31,638 nt of DNA. Origin: Glaciecola sp034112105. GTDB taxonomy: Bacteria; Pseudomonadota; Gammaproteobacteria; Enterobacterales; Alteromonadaceae. The notes below the pieces were generated by a model. The model was not told where the DNA came from. It did not search any database and saw nothing but the letters and a program-made list of their open reading frames with translations. Position numbers and translations under genes: made by a program. Of this stretch, positions 22,312 to 31,638 are shown piece by piece (position 1 is the first letter of the stretch; every line of letters starts with the position of its first letter). The DNA lies in assembly GCA_034112105.1 (NCBI GenBank), contig JAWUVZ010000007.1, forward strand, positions 1 through 31,638, read 5' to 3'.

Positions 22312-24810
22312 TTACTTTACCGCCTGTACTTTTATTGAAACAGTCGCACTCCTGGCAAGGTCATCAATCACTTGAATGTCGTAATTACCCGGCTTTGCTG
22401 ACCATATCAAGGGTTTACTACCCAACATGTCCGATAAATCGGTACTGCCTATAAATTGACGACCTGCAAACCAATACAAATAATTGGCTGTTGCGTCAGC
22501 ACTGGCTTTTAGTGGTATTAGTGCCTTGGTTTGCAAACTGGTTTCAACAACATAGTTAACCAGGGATTGTGGCGAGCTAATTTGTGGCTGACTCGCTTGG
22601 CCCGCTATAGCACCCAAAGCACAGTTGGGCATAAATCGTGGTGGCTTTTCGATATGTACTCCAGCTTCTGCGAAGAGCGATTGAAATTCAGTAGGCCAAA
22701 AGGCGAATGTCTTTTGTGTTGCCAGTAATGAATTTTTATCGCAGCGCCTCAGACCCGTTGTATTATCTACCCAAATCTTACGATAAATATTGGCACTTTT
22801 TATTGGTGACACACCCGGAATAAATAAGGTTTCACCCTTATCAGGGCACTGTGACTCATATAAATCACCTGTTGTTTTGCAGATATCTACCCATTTAAGA
22901 TTCAATAGTGGCGAGAGCTTGGAGTTAATTGGGGCTGCCTGATTTTGATTAATAACACTCAATAAATTAAACAACAAAGGGCCAGCTGCGGTTCTGCCAA
23001 TAAACGCGTTATTGCCTTCCCCATCAAAGTTACCGACCCAAACGGCTAACACATAGTCACCCGATATTCCTACGGCCCATGCGTCTCTGAAAGCCCAAGA
23101 TGTGCCTGTTTTCCACGCCACATTGTCCTCATTGCGGCGCTCAGGGGAACGATGAAACGTACTCAAGGAATGTGGCTTTGGGTTTTTTGTTAACATGTCC
23201 GATATTAAAAACGCCGCTTCTGCACTCACTAGTTGCTTCTTATTTTCGGTATTATCAGATGTCTTTTTACCACTTACCCAGTAAGCACTTACTGCGCTTT
23301 TGTACCAACCTGAATTTGGTAGCATTGCATAAAGTTCAGTTAATTCCAGCATAGTAAGTTCGGCACCACCTAACGCGAGAGCAAGACCATAAAAATCACG
23401 TTCCCGCAACTGCGTAATACCTGTGTTTTGCAGAAAATCATAAAGAGTAAGCCCCTGCCCACTATTTTGTTTACTGTTAACTGAAGCGTGTTGCTCAATC
23501 AACTGAGATTGTAATTCAACAGCAGGGACATTGCGGCTATTAATCAACGCATCTTGAGCAGAGATTGGACCTACAAACCCTTTACCAAAGTTCTCTGGCG
23601 TAAAACCAGCGTACTTTTTTGGTAAGTCTTTTAACATTGTCATTGGATGGATCAGCCCTGCATCGATAGCTAATGCATAAACGAAGGGTTTTAACGTTGA
23701 GCCCGGCGAGCGTTTCGCCGTTGTCCCGTTAACCTGACCCTGTATGCTCACATTATTAAAATCAGCTGAACCAATCATGGCTTCTATGTGCATCGTTTTA
23801 CTGTTTAATAGCAATGCACTCGCATTGTTAAAACCACGGCTTTGGTTTTGTGTAATGTAACCTTGCAACACTGCTTCAAGCCTTTGCTGTAAGTAAAGGT
23901 CAATCGTACCTTTGATTTGTTGACCTCTCGCAGGGGTGTTGGTTGAGTTCGTGGCAAAATTTGGGGGTTGTTGAGAAAGTACATATTGTACAAAGTGTGG
24001 CGCATTATAAGGTAAGTCATTGGCTTTGCGCACAAACAAGGGCAAGTTAGCCGCGCTTAGTATTTGCTGATCTTGCGGGTATTGCGCTAACCAACGTTCA
24101 ATTAAGCGCTGCTTGGCTAGTCTAACAGCGATAATACCTTGAGGTTTGGAAGGGTTACGCGAAGTCGGACTTTGCGGTATAACCGCTAATGTAAGGGCTT
24201 CAGCAAGGCTCAATGCAGATGCCGGCTTATCGAAATAGATCAAACTAGCCGCGCCAATACCTTCAATATTTCCACCGTAGGGTGCTAAGTTTAAATAAGC
24301 CTCTAGGAGTTCTTGTTTTGAGTAATGCCGAGACAACTGCAGCGCTCTAAATATCTGCTGCATTTTACCAATAAGCTTATTCGAAGGGATATTCCAGTGT
24401 AATTTGGCCACTTGCATAACGATAGTGGACGCGCCAATACGCCGCTCTTGCAGTACATAGGTTTGCCAAAAAGCGCGTAACAATGCAAGGTAGTCCACGC
24501 CTGAGTGATGATAGTAGTTTTGGTCCTCATAAAGTATTGTTGCACGTTGCAAATGCTCAGCAATATCATCGATAGAGGTATATAAGCGATATCTGTCATC
24601 CTGTGCTAAGGCAATGCGCAATAGTTGATCATTACGGTCAAAAATTGCGGTTGAATAGCTTTGGTAATTCACGAGGTCTGGCTTAGGTAATAACAAGTAT
24701 AGTAATGCACTTGTGAATAAAGCGAAAAAAATCACCACAAACACTTTAAAACGCCAGGCTAAACGCTTATAGAAACGTTTGGTTGCAGTGCGCATAGCAG
24801 CAAACATCAT
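22312..24810 (-). CDS. pbpC: Penicillin-binding protein 1C (bifunctional glycosyltransferase/transpeptidase)
   Basis: An 832-residue class A PBP. One N-terminal transmembrane helix (about 22-41) anchors it in the inner membrane. The glycosyltransferase domain has the catalytic E95 in EDQNYYHHSGVD and RIGASTIVMQ. The transpeptidase domain has SxxK S371-K374 (STLK), SxN 425-427 (SRN) and KTG 567-569. A C-terminal domain of about 90 residues fits the BiPBP_C module specific to PBP1C. All catalytic motifs are intact. It starts by a 4-base ATGA overlap with the alpha-2-macroglobulin gene, the same pairing as E. coli yfhM-pbpC. The pair is proposed to act in envelope defence: protease trapping together with wall repair. 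Confidence 0.96.
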   Translation of the reverse strand: MMFAAMRTATKRFYKRLAWRFKVFVVIFFALFTSALLYLLLPKPDLVNYQSYSTAIFDRNDQLLRIALAQDDRYRLYTSIDDIAEHLQRATILYEDQNYYHHSGVDYLALLRAFWQTYVLQERRIGASTIVMQVAKLHWNIPSNKLIGKMQQIFRALQLSRHYSKQELLEAYLNLAPYGGNIEGIGAASLIYFDKPASALSLAEALTLAVIPQSPTSRNPSKPQGIIAVRLAKQRLIERWLAQYPQDQQILSAANLPLFVRKANDLPYNAPHFVQYVLSQQPPNFATNSTNTPARGQQIKGTIDLYLQQRLEAVLQGYITQNQSRGFNNASALLLNSKTMHIEAMIGSADFNNVSIQGQVNGTTAKRSPGSTLKPFVYALAIDAGLIHPMTMLKDLPKKYAGFTPENFGKGFVGPISAQDALINSRNVPAVELQSQLIEQHASVNSKQNSGQGLTLYDFLQNTGITQLRERDFYGLALALGGAELTMLELTELYAMLPNSGWYKSAVSAYWVSGKKTSDNTENKKQLVSAEAAFLISDMLTKNPKPHSLSTFHRSPERRNEDNVAWKTGTSWAFRDAWAVGISGDYVLAVWVGNFDGEGNNAFIGRTAAGPLLFNLLSVINQNQAAPINSKLSPLLNLKWVDICKTTGDLYESQCPDKGETLFIPGVSPIKSANIYRKIWVDNTTGLRRCDKNSLLATQKTFAFWPTEFQSLFAEAGVHIEKPPRFMPNCALGAIAGQASQPQISSPQSLVNYVVETSLQTKALIPLKASADATANYLYWFAGRQFIGSTDLSDMLGSKPLIWSAKPGNYDIQVIDDLARSATVSIKVQAVK

Positions 24811-27800
24811 TTTATCGCCGTAACTTCTACTGTTGAGGCTGCTGAGTATCCGGTTAATGACCGATCATACATAGCTTCAGCAAAGCTTGAGGGGACATTG
24901 AATTTGCCCGCTGCGGTGACTTTTACTTTATATGTAATTTCACTAACTCGGTTCGTAATATCAGCATAAAATACGATACGGTCCTCTCGAATATCGATGT
25001 AATTGGACCGTCCCATACCCGCACTGCGATTAACCGATTCGCGTATAACCTCAAAACCGCCCGGCAGTAGATCAACAATCGCTACATTTTCAATATTTTC
25101 AAGCTGCGTAGAGCGTACGCGTAACCTAACTGTTATTTCATCGCCTGGTTTGATATTTTCCGCAATTTCAGCTTTTTTATTAATGAATGTTCGTTGCACC
25201 TCTATGCCATTAGTTTTGGCTTCACTAGGCAATGCCATGGGGTAACCCGCCTGCACATTCACATAATAAAGCCCACCAACCTTAGCCAACGCTGCACGTG
25301 CAATATTCGCTTCTACGCGCTCGGTACCAATCGGATAACTAGCGGTCGCAAAAGGTTGATAATCAACATCAAGAGCTGTTTGTTCTTGCAGGGTTGATGC
25401 AATAAAAGTAATTTGTTTGTCGATTTTTTCTAGTTCATCAATGGCAGAATTAGCATCCGCTTTATTATAAGCACCATGATAGGCGCCTAAAGCCAATATA
25501 CTGTAAGCCGCCGAAATTGTATTGTATTCTCCTTTGTAGATAGCTTGCGTAATGTTAAGTATGGCTTGACCCGAAATCGCGGTAAGTTGCTCTGGGAAAT
25601 GTTTAGCCACAAGGAATAAATATTGGGCATCTAAATTTAAGCGCGGAGCCAAACCGGCAAAAGCCTGTTCCACTAACAAGTCCTGATCATTTAAATCATA
25701 CTCGCTAATGAGTTGCCTTGCCTCTTGGTCCTGCTGCATTAGCGCATAACTAGCTGCAACATAAGCACTCAATATATCTTTGCGCCAAGCAGCTTTATGT
25801 TGCTTATTCAGCGTGCTAAGTAAATCAATCAGTAAATTTGATGTCACCACGCCGCTGCGAGTCAGTAAATAAACTCCCTGTGCACGTTTTCTTAAGCTCA
25901 GCATACTCGACTCAGTTGACCGATTGCGGGTACTCGATTGAACATACGCAGCAGCTACATCGCCCAAATAACGAATGCCACTCTCAAGCATGTCCTGAGG
26001 TACTGCGTATCCCAATGCTTTTGCCTCAATTAAAAAGTGCATCACATATAAGGTTACGTCAATATCGTTATTTTGCGAACTCGGCCAATATGAAAAACCA
26101 CCAGCATAGCTTTGGCGTTGACGCAGCTTACTAATAACTTCCGTAAAATGGGCGGCTACCGTTTCATTGTTAGGCGCGTATTTAGATAAGTTAGACAAGC
26201 CCACTAATGGGAATACCTGGCTGACTATTTGCTCGGTACAACCATGCGGGTATTGGTCTAAATAGTCACTCAACCCGTCAGCGATAACTAGCGGACTAGC
26301 CGAGGCTTTTAACAACTGGCTTGACTGTGGAGCAAACAATTTGAGCGGTGTATCAATGGATATTTTACCGTTAACCGCTGCACCCGTTGTCATATTCACT
26401 GTAAATGGCATAGCTGGACGAACGCTTAACGTTGCCGTTCTTGTCGAACGCCAAATTTTACCTGATGCATCGATTGTTTTCACATCAAAATTTATTTTAG
26501 CACCACCGAGTAAATCGTTAGCTTTAACTCTAAAGCGGACAGACTCTTCTTGGTTTTCACTCAGCTGCATTTGCGCTTCATTACTACCAACAATACTAAT
26601 ATGTTGGCTAGTACTTACCTGTATATTTACCTCCGCCTTGTCCTCAGCGTTCTTGATAACATTGGCAACACTCAGCGTAATATCAAACTCATCGCCAGGC
26701 GCAGCATGATTGAGTACGTTGGGTGATAATACAAAAGGCCCCCTGACAATTGTATTTTGTTGCGCGCGCCCCATGGTGTTTTCACCTACAGCAACCGCCA
26801 TGACTCTCAAGCCACCCGCAAAATCATTTGGCACATCGAAAGTGTAGGTATTGAGACCTTTGTTTGCTGTTACTACTCCTGACCAAAAAACGGCAGGGTC
26901 TTGCACTTTGCGTTCAAATGGGTTTTGTGAGCGTCGCATTTTACTCCCGGAAACCATCACTTCATCAAGCATCATGAAGGCTTCCATATCCCCCCCGGCG
27001 GCGGCGCGCATTTGGCTTAACGCAAAATCAGGCAAAATTAAATCTAATATTTGCATAGTGCGCACACTTAACGCACGTTTCTTTAAGAAGTGCGCCAGCG
27101 GGTCTGGAGTACGATAATTAGCAACTTGTAAAATACCTAAATCGACCGCGAACACCGCGACTTTAGCATCTTCTGATACATCGAGATTAATCGCCATTGG
27201 CTGACCCGGCAGCACAATATCGTCAATGTTAAGGCTCAGATCTAACACTCGTTTTGAACGATCAATAGAAAATGAGACTACCGCATAACTTAATGGGCTG
27301 GTAAATATTTCTTTTGAAGCAATATCGCGAACAAACGCAATATTCACATAAGCATTACCCTCTATACCTTGTGGAATAGTAATACGTTGGATACTGCTCT
27401 TGGTATCGCTCGTAAACCACTTAAATGTATGTAGTTTATTACTCTCTATACTTATTAATCCGCTGCCTGCATAGGGTGCTTGAATACTCAACTCAATACT
27501 GTCACCTGCTTGATAATCAGCTTTATCAAGCGTCACTTTTAACTCTGCGTTTTTGTCGAGCTGACCGCTGTCGTTGGTCGCCCCTACTACCGTATATTCA
27601 ACACTAAAAAGAACTTCACCATTTGCACTCAACATATCGATAACAAAAGTGCCTGCTTCGCCCGTATCTAGCACAAGCTCCTCAAAACCCTCAGGCAATG
27701 CATAGTCAACTTCCTCAACCACGTCATTGTTTTGAATGCTTTCGTACTCATAGCGACCATTGTACTGCTTCACAAGCGTTGAAATGCTCTGCACTTTGCT

Positions 27801-30800
27801 TATACGCTTGATTAGTTTATCCATCCCCACTGGCAACAATTCATTATTGATGGCAATTAACTCTATACTTCTTGAGCTGTCCAAATTCACAAAACTCAGC
27901 TTGCCATCCGCTTTATAGCCAATAAGGTAAGACGATGGTGAATATAAAAAGGGTGTCGAGGTGCCAACCGAGCGACCACCCGAGGCTTCAAATCCTTTGG
28001 TTTCCAATGTTACGTTGTAAGTCCCTTTGCTGAATCGACTCAAATCAACAGAAACAACCGCTCGTCCATCTGCGTTGGTTTGTTGATCCTCTAAGCTTTC
28101 GTCAAATCGAGATAGACCGTCAGTGCTGTCATCTTTCAGTTGGGGCGCGTAGAACGTTACGTTTTTATATTCTTCGAATGCGAATTGAACTGGCAACAAG
28201 ACCAGCTCAGAAGTCACTTTGCGTGCTTGTGCAGGGACCCCAAAAAGATTACTTAACGTAATTTCATTGGTCAGTTTTGGTGATGTCGCCCACCCCTTAC
28301 TTGGCAAGCCCGTTACTTGGCTGGTGATCGCCATTGTGTCCGCTTGAAACTCCTCAACATCAAAGTTTACCGAGCCGACTTGACGGTCTCTTGCGCCAGC
28401 CGTGTTTTCTTGCTCTCTCACTAAATGCAAACTTGCACTGTAGAGTCCTGTTTTAAAACGTTTTTCGGTAGAAAACGCGATATCCATGAATCCAAATTTT
28501 GCAAGCTTCATTTTTTCAACATAAACTTCATTGTACTGAGCATCTCGGACCACTAGTTCAAGTGGAACACCTGCTAAATTTTGCAAGTTTTTGCCCTTAA
28601 CAATCATACCGATATTAACCGTTTCTCCTGGACGATAAATGCCTCGATCAGTAAACAAATAAGCATTCACGCGCTCGTTGTCAGAGAGGGAACTGTATTG
28701 ACCTCCCACATCAAAACGTGAGTAATTGACTTGTCGTGTGTAGCGGTTAAAAGGAATGAATGACACATCACCTTTTTGTTTTACGACATAAACGACGGGC
28801 TGCTGTTCTCGTTTATAACCACTAGCCGCAGGAAAGGTAACATGCCCAGCACTATCGGTTTTTTTACTAAATAGCTTGGTCCCGTTTTTAGCAATCAATT
28901 CAACACGTGCACCTGCAACTGGGGCACCTGACTTGATTGATTGTACAAATATATCTTGGCTTTCATCTTGGCTAGTTTTAACAATAACGCCAAGGTCAGT
29001 TACCAGCACAAGTAGTTTGTCGCTGACCCCGTAAATTTCGCGTTCCCGATTTTTATCCCACGCTTTAATTTCAACGAAAAAGAGACCGAGCCCACCTTTT
29101 GAGTTCGCAACCAAAGCGTTCAAATCAACGGACGCATAGTTTGCCGTTTTTAAGTCGCCGCGATCTGGATTCATACTGATAAATTGAGTAGTAAATTGAG
29201 CTAGATTTGTTTCGTCAAAGCTCCAATTGTAAAAGCGAGGGTTGCTAATATCACCCTGTGTTTGTGAGACTAAATGATAAAGCTCGTCGTCAATAACTTT
29301 GCCTATGCTCACTTTTACGTCGCTGATACCTCGAGTTGAAAACGCGAGTCGTTGGTCTTTGCTGTGGGTTAATACCGAGCCCTCACCCGCAATAATAATT
29401 TCTTGAGGATATTCTGGCGCAACTAAAATACGATCAAAATAAGTACGTTGAATAAAACCATTAACCGAAGTTAACCCTGGCTCCAATTTCAAATATAGCT
29501 GACGCCCTACTTGCACATCTACTTTAAGTTGATAATGTTTAGCATCATCAAACGCATTGAGCATTAATACATAATCGATCTTTTGAGCACTATCCAATAC
29601 TTGGCTAGTCACTTCTCGCGGTCCTTGCCAATAGCTCTTGCCGTTTTTCTCTGACTGATTTGGTAAGCGATAAAGTGTCAATTTATTGATCAATTCCTTG
29701 CGTGAAATTGCGTCAGTAAAACCAAGTAACACGAATTGTTCAGGCTCATTATCTAGGTTGCGCAGAATGTCTACATCTGACTTTTCTACCTTTAAATAGC
29801 TATATAGGTCAGGAACCATAACTTTGCTTGTATAAGCTGACGATGTTGCTTCACCGCCGTAAATACTTTTAATACCTTGGTCAAACTTAATTTCGACAAT
29901 GCGAGGCTGATCAGGCAACGTCCCAACATCGAATGTTGCCGTCGCATAACGCAGGTTATCGCTTAAACTCAGCTTGTATAATTGTGCGTTACCTAATTTA
30001 TTACCCTTAACCTGATATGCCATTGATAAGGCTTGCTCAACACTTTGTTTGTCAACTGGGTAATTAAATAGTATCTCGACGTAAACTTGCTTAAGCTTGT
30101 CTTCAACACTTAATTCAAATTCACTCGTCTCAATTTTGCCCTGCAGTGGCTGCGTAATGAAATCGAATTGATCATCGGTAAATTTGGCGTCCGTATCAAA
30201 TACTTCTGGTGCGAAACTAACTTCATAGTGCTGCCCTGGAGGCCAAGGAGTTTCGGGCATAAAAATCAGTGTTCTGTCGTTTTCCCATCGCCATTGCCCA
30301 GCTTTACTTGGACTAAGCTTGATACCGGTCTCTACTTCAGCACCAACTAAATTGATAGGAGCCACCGAAGGGAATTTAGTGACTATAATGGGTGGTAAAA
30401 TTGGCATACTTCTTAGCAGTTCGGACTGCATTTCAGAAGGTACTTCAGGCGAATATCCATCGGATGTGTAAGCAAATTCTATACGAAGTATATGTTGACG
30501 AATATCACTATTAACGTTGTCGCCTTGCTCATCTATTGAGTGGAGCCCATCTGACACCGCTGGTATCGTAATGACAGCATCAACTAATATAGGCTCAGGC
30601 AAACTTTGGTAATAATCGTAAGCTTTGTAATTACCTGCACATACGCCAATAATGAATACAATAAGGAAAACCAATTTGGTTGGACTTTGCTGTCGCAAAT
30701 TATCTAAATAAACCAACCATCGGGGCATCGACCAGTCGATTTTTCCAAATAGCATTACTAGGACTTTACCCACAACAACGAAAGGAAAACGCAGTATTTT

Positions 30801-30824
30801 AAACATTAATTGCATGAGCTTCAT
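24807..30824 (-). CDS. Bacterial alpha-2-macroglobulin, thioester-containing
   Basis: A 2005-residue periplasmic protease trap, clearly larger than E. coli YfhM (~1650). The thioester motif GCTEQ is present (C1529, Q1532), so covalent capture is possible. Macroglobulin beta domains fill most of the N-terminal two thirds (e.g. NAYLFTDRGIYRPGETVNIG, the A2M domain start). The helical thioester domain spans about 1500-1800. A terminal beta domain has VDLLPGGFEV and DIREDRIVFYADI. Unlike YfhM there is no lipobox: a hydrophobic segment at 50-64 (with IGVC, not a valid lipobox) suggests a membrane anchor, and another hydrophobic or amphipathic stretch lies at 9-27. The start is the ATG at 30824; an ATG at 30815 is possible. 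It overlaps pbpC. Confidence 0.95.
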   Translation of the reverse strand: MKLMQLMFKILRFPFVVVGKVLVMLFGKIDWSMPRWLVYLDNLRQQSPTKLVFLIVFIIGVCAGNYKAYDYYQSLPEPILVDAVITIPAVSDGLHSIDEQGDNVNSDIRQHILRIEFAYTSDGYSPEVPSEMQSELLRSMPILPPIIVTKFPSVAPINLVGAEVETGIKLSPSKAGQWRWENDRTLIFMPETPWPPGQHYEVSFAPEVFDTDAKFTDDQFDFITQPLQGKIETSEFELSVEDKLKQVYVEILFNYPVDKQSVEQALSMAYQVKGNKLGNAQLYKLSLSDNLRYATATFDVGTLPDQPRIVEIKFDQGIKSIYGGEATSSAYTSKVMVPDLYSYLKVEKSDVDILRNLDNEPEQFVLLGFTDAISRKELINKLTLYRLPNQSEKNGKSYWQGPREVTSQVLDSAQKIDYVLMLNAFDDAKHYQLKVDVQVGRQLYLKLEPGLTSVNGFIQRTYFDRILVAPEYPQEIIIAGEGSVLTHSKDQRLAFSTRGISDVKVSIGKVIDDELYHLVSQTQGDISNPRFYNWSFDETNLAQFTTQFISMNPDRGDLKTANYASVDLNALVANSKGGLGLFFVEIKAWDKNREREIYGVSDKLLVLVTDLGVIVKTSQDESQDIFVQSIKSGAPVAGARVELIAKNGTKLFSKKTDSAGHVTFPAASGYKREQQPVVYVVKQKGDVSFIPFNRYTRQVNYSRFDVGGQYSSLSDNERVNAYLFTDRGIYRPGETVNIGMIVKGKNLQNLAGVPLELVVRDAQYNEVYVEKMKLAKFGFMDIAFSTEKRFKTGLYSASLHLVREQENTAGARDRQVGSVNFDVEEFQADTMAITSQVTGLPSKGWATSPKLTNEITLSNLFGVPAQARKVTSELVLLPVQFAFEEYKNVTFYAPQLKDDSTDGLSRFDESLEDQQTNADGRAVVSVDLSRFSKGTYNVTLETKGFEASGGRSVGTSTPFLYSPSSYLIGYKADGKLSFVNLDSSRSIELIAINNELLPVGMDKLIKRISKVQSISTLVKQYNGRYEYESIQNNDVVEEVDYALPEGFEELVLDTGEAGTFVIDMLSANGEVLFSVEYTVVGATNDSGQLDKNAELKVTLDKADYQAGDSIELSIQAPYAGSGLISIESNKLHTFKWFTSDTKSSIQRITIPQGIEGNAYVNIAFVRDIASKEIFTSPLSYAVVSFSIDRSKRVLDLSLNIDDIVLPGQPMAINLDVSEDAKVAVFAVDLGILQVANYRTPDPLAHFLKKRALSVRTMQILDLILPDFALSQMRAAAGGDMEAFMMLDEVMVSGSKMRRSQNPFERKVQDPAVFWSGVVTANKGLNTYTFDVPNDFAGGLRVMAVAVGENTMGRAQQNTIVRGPFVLSPNVLNHAAPGDEFDITLSVANVIKNAEDKAEVNIQVSTSQHISIVGSNEAQMQLSENQEESVRFRVKANDLLGGAKINFDVKTIDASGKIWRSTRTATLSVRPAMPFTVNMTTGAAVNGKISIDTPLKLFAPQSSQLLKASASPLVIADGLSDYLDQYPHGCTEQIVSQVFPLVGLSNLSKYAPNNETVAAHFTEVISKLRQRQSYAGGFSYWPSSQNNDIDVTLYVMHFLIEAKALGYAVPQDMLESGIRYLGDVAAAYVQSSTRNRSTESSMLSLRKRAQGVYLLTRSGVVTSNLLIDLLSTLNKQHKAAWRKDILSAYVAASYALMQQDQEARQLISEYDLNDQDLLVEQAFAGLAPRLNLDAQYLFLVAKHFPEQLTAISGQAILNITQAIYKGEYNTISAAYSILALGAYHGAYNKADANSAIDELEKIDKQITFIASTLQEQTALDVDYQPFATASYPIGTERVEANIARAALAKVGGLYYVNVQAGYPMALPSEAKTNGIEVQRTFINKKAEIAENIKPGDEITVRLRVRSTQLENIENVAIVDLLPGGFEVIRESVNRSAGMGRSNYIDIREDRIVFYADITNRVSEITYKVKVTAAGKFNVPSSFAEAMYDRSLTGYSAASTVEVTAIK

Positions 30825-30867
30825 CCTAGAATGCCACGTTTCTAAGACCTAAAAAAAAGGTCGTCGT

Positions 30868-31638
30868 TCAATTTGTGTGTGTGTTCAATTCACTATTTTC
30901 TAAAAACTGTGTTTTACGCTGAAAATATAACTGGAACAAGAGTATTACTGAGACTAAAATCGGTATAAATGCAGCATTCGTATATGCACCCAAATCTACA
31001 TTAAATAATAATATGCCTGCAACTAACAACTTTAACCATTCAAGCCAAATTGCGATTAGTTTATTCTCCATTATCCAAGCCAAATTAATACTCGAAGCAA
31101 TTACAAAAAAGGCAATACAAAGCTGAAAACTCACATCCAACTCACTTGCATTGACCAGTAAGAAAAGAGCAAGTAATGAAACAATTATGTATTGCAGCAC
31201 AGAATAGATTTTGGTTATGAGCGAAATGTCGGTTTGATATGCTGAAAACTGACTGAGATCTACGCGCGCTAAAGGGAATTTATGGCTAACGTCGTCTGGA
31301 CGCCACCCTGTTCGACCGAACCAAACCTTGAACTTATCAGACCATTTATTGGTGTGAAAACTGTCTTGTATCAGTTGTTTATAAACGTGAATATTTGCGT
31401 AAAACGGATTCCAGCTCTTTAATGCCTTACGTACACCATATATCGGCTTTTCATTATCCAGCTCACCTTGGTATGAACCAAATAAGCGGTCCCAGACAAT
31501 GAATACACCACCATAATTGCGGTCAAGGTATATCTGGTTTTGCGCATGGTGAACTCGGTGATTTGAAGGTGTCACCATAAACCACTCAATGAACCCTAAC
31601 TTACCCACATGGCGAGTATGAACCCAAAATTGATAAAC
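30868..31638 (-). CDS. Sterol desaturase / fatty acid hydroxylase family protein (partial, 5' end off the window)
   Basis: The C-terminal part of a membrane di-iron hydroxylase. The frame stays open to the right edge: upstream of the GTG at 31608 it reads VYQFWVHTRH, which continues the family pattern, so that GTG is not the start. Visible family motifs are TPSNHRVHHAQN (metal-ligand histidines) and YLDRNYGGVFIVWDRLFGSYQ. The remaining residues hold several hydrophobic helices. The N-terminal histidine boxes lie outside the window. Related proteins oxidise sterols, carotenoids, fatty acids or alkylglycerols; the substrate here cannot be told. It ends 43 bases before the alpha-2-macroglobulin start, in the same direction, so cotranscription is possible. 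The last codons form a short CA repeat (NTHTN). Confidence 0.92.
   Translation of the reverse strand, partial: VYQFWVHTRHVGKLGFIEWFMVTPSNHRVHHAQNQIYLDRNYGGVFIVWDRLFGSYQGELDNEKPIYGVRKALKSWNPFYANIHVYKQLIQDSFHTNKWSDKFKVWFGRTGWRPDDVSHKFPLARVDLSQFSAYQTDISLITKIYSVLQYIIVSLLALFLLVNASELDVSFQLCIAFFVIASSINLAWIMENKLIAIWLEWLKLLVAGILLFNVDLGAYTNAAFIPILVSVILLFQLYFQRKTQFLENSELNTHTN

Noticed and set aside
30845..30863. GACCT/AGGTC stem around an A-run between the desaturase and macroglobulin genes
   Set aside because: The stem is only 5 bp, with the homopolymer in the loop rather than after the stem, so it does not look like a terminator.
30872..30884. CA dinucleotide run at the 3' end of the desaturase gene as a slippage site
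   Set aside because: It has about five units and affects only the last few residues; no sign of a frameshifted relative frame is visible.

Overview
The window looks like chromosomal DNA of a marine gammaproteobacterium of the Alteromonadales (Alteromonas/Glaciecola/Paraglaciecola-like). I infer this from protein similarity as I recall it, the moderately low G+C, and recognisable gammaproteobacterial neighbourhoods (gmk-rpoZ-spoT-trmH-recG and hemCDXY). I could not search databases, so the genus is a guess. I see no rRNA, tRNA, CRISPR array, insertion sequence or prophage.

Positions 1-11452 read almost entirely leftward. From right to left they hold gmk, rpoZ, spoT, ridA and trmH (purine nucleotide, stringent response and tRNA modification). 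Next come a secreted CxxC peroxiredoxin-like protein and a SYLF-domain lipoprotein, each with its own intrinsic terminator. Then come recG and rsmJ (overlapping), a Prx5-type peroxiredoxin, and a flavoprotein of the YhiN/BaiN family. The classical gmk-rpoZ-spoT-trmH-recG operon is therefore recognisable but split by two envelope genes.

Positions 11453-16622 read rightward from a short intergenic region shared with gmk. A perfect extended -10 element precedes cyaY (frataxin), a serine esterase, hemC, hemD, hemX and hemY. The genes are tightly spaced or overlapping, and a hairpin straddles the hemY stop codon. Iron handling and tetrapyrrole synthesis appear to be one transcription unit.

Positions 16666-21048 (leftward) form the most interesting block: four genes that overlap or nearly touch. 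They encode an excisionase/MerR-type HTH protein with a degenerate receiver, an orphan PhnD-family periplasmic binding protein, a membrane histidine kinase, and a response regulator whose HD-GYP-like output domain has lost its metal-binding residues. I read this as a complete solute-sensing signalling cassette that works by protein interaction rather than c-di-GMP hydrolysis.

Positions 21274-31638 (leftward) are envelope functions: an exported cyclophilin with a GlyGly-CTERM-like tail, PBP1C (pbpC) overlapping a 2005-residue thioester-containing alpha-2-macroglobulin, and the C-terminal part of a sterol desaturase/fatty acid hydroxylase family membrane protein that runs off the right edge.
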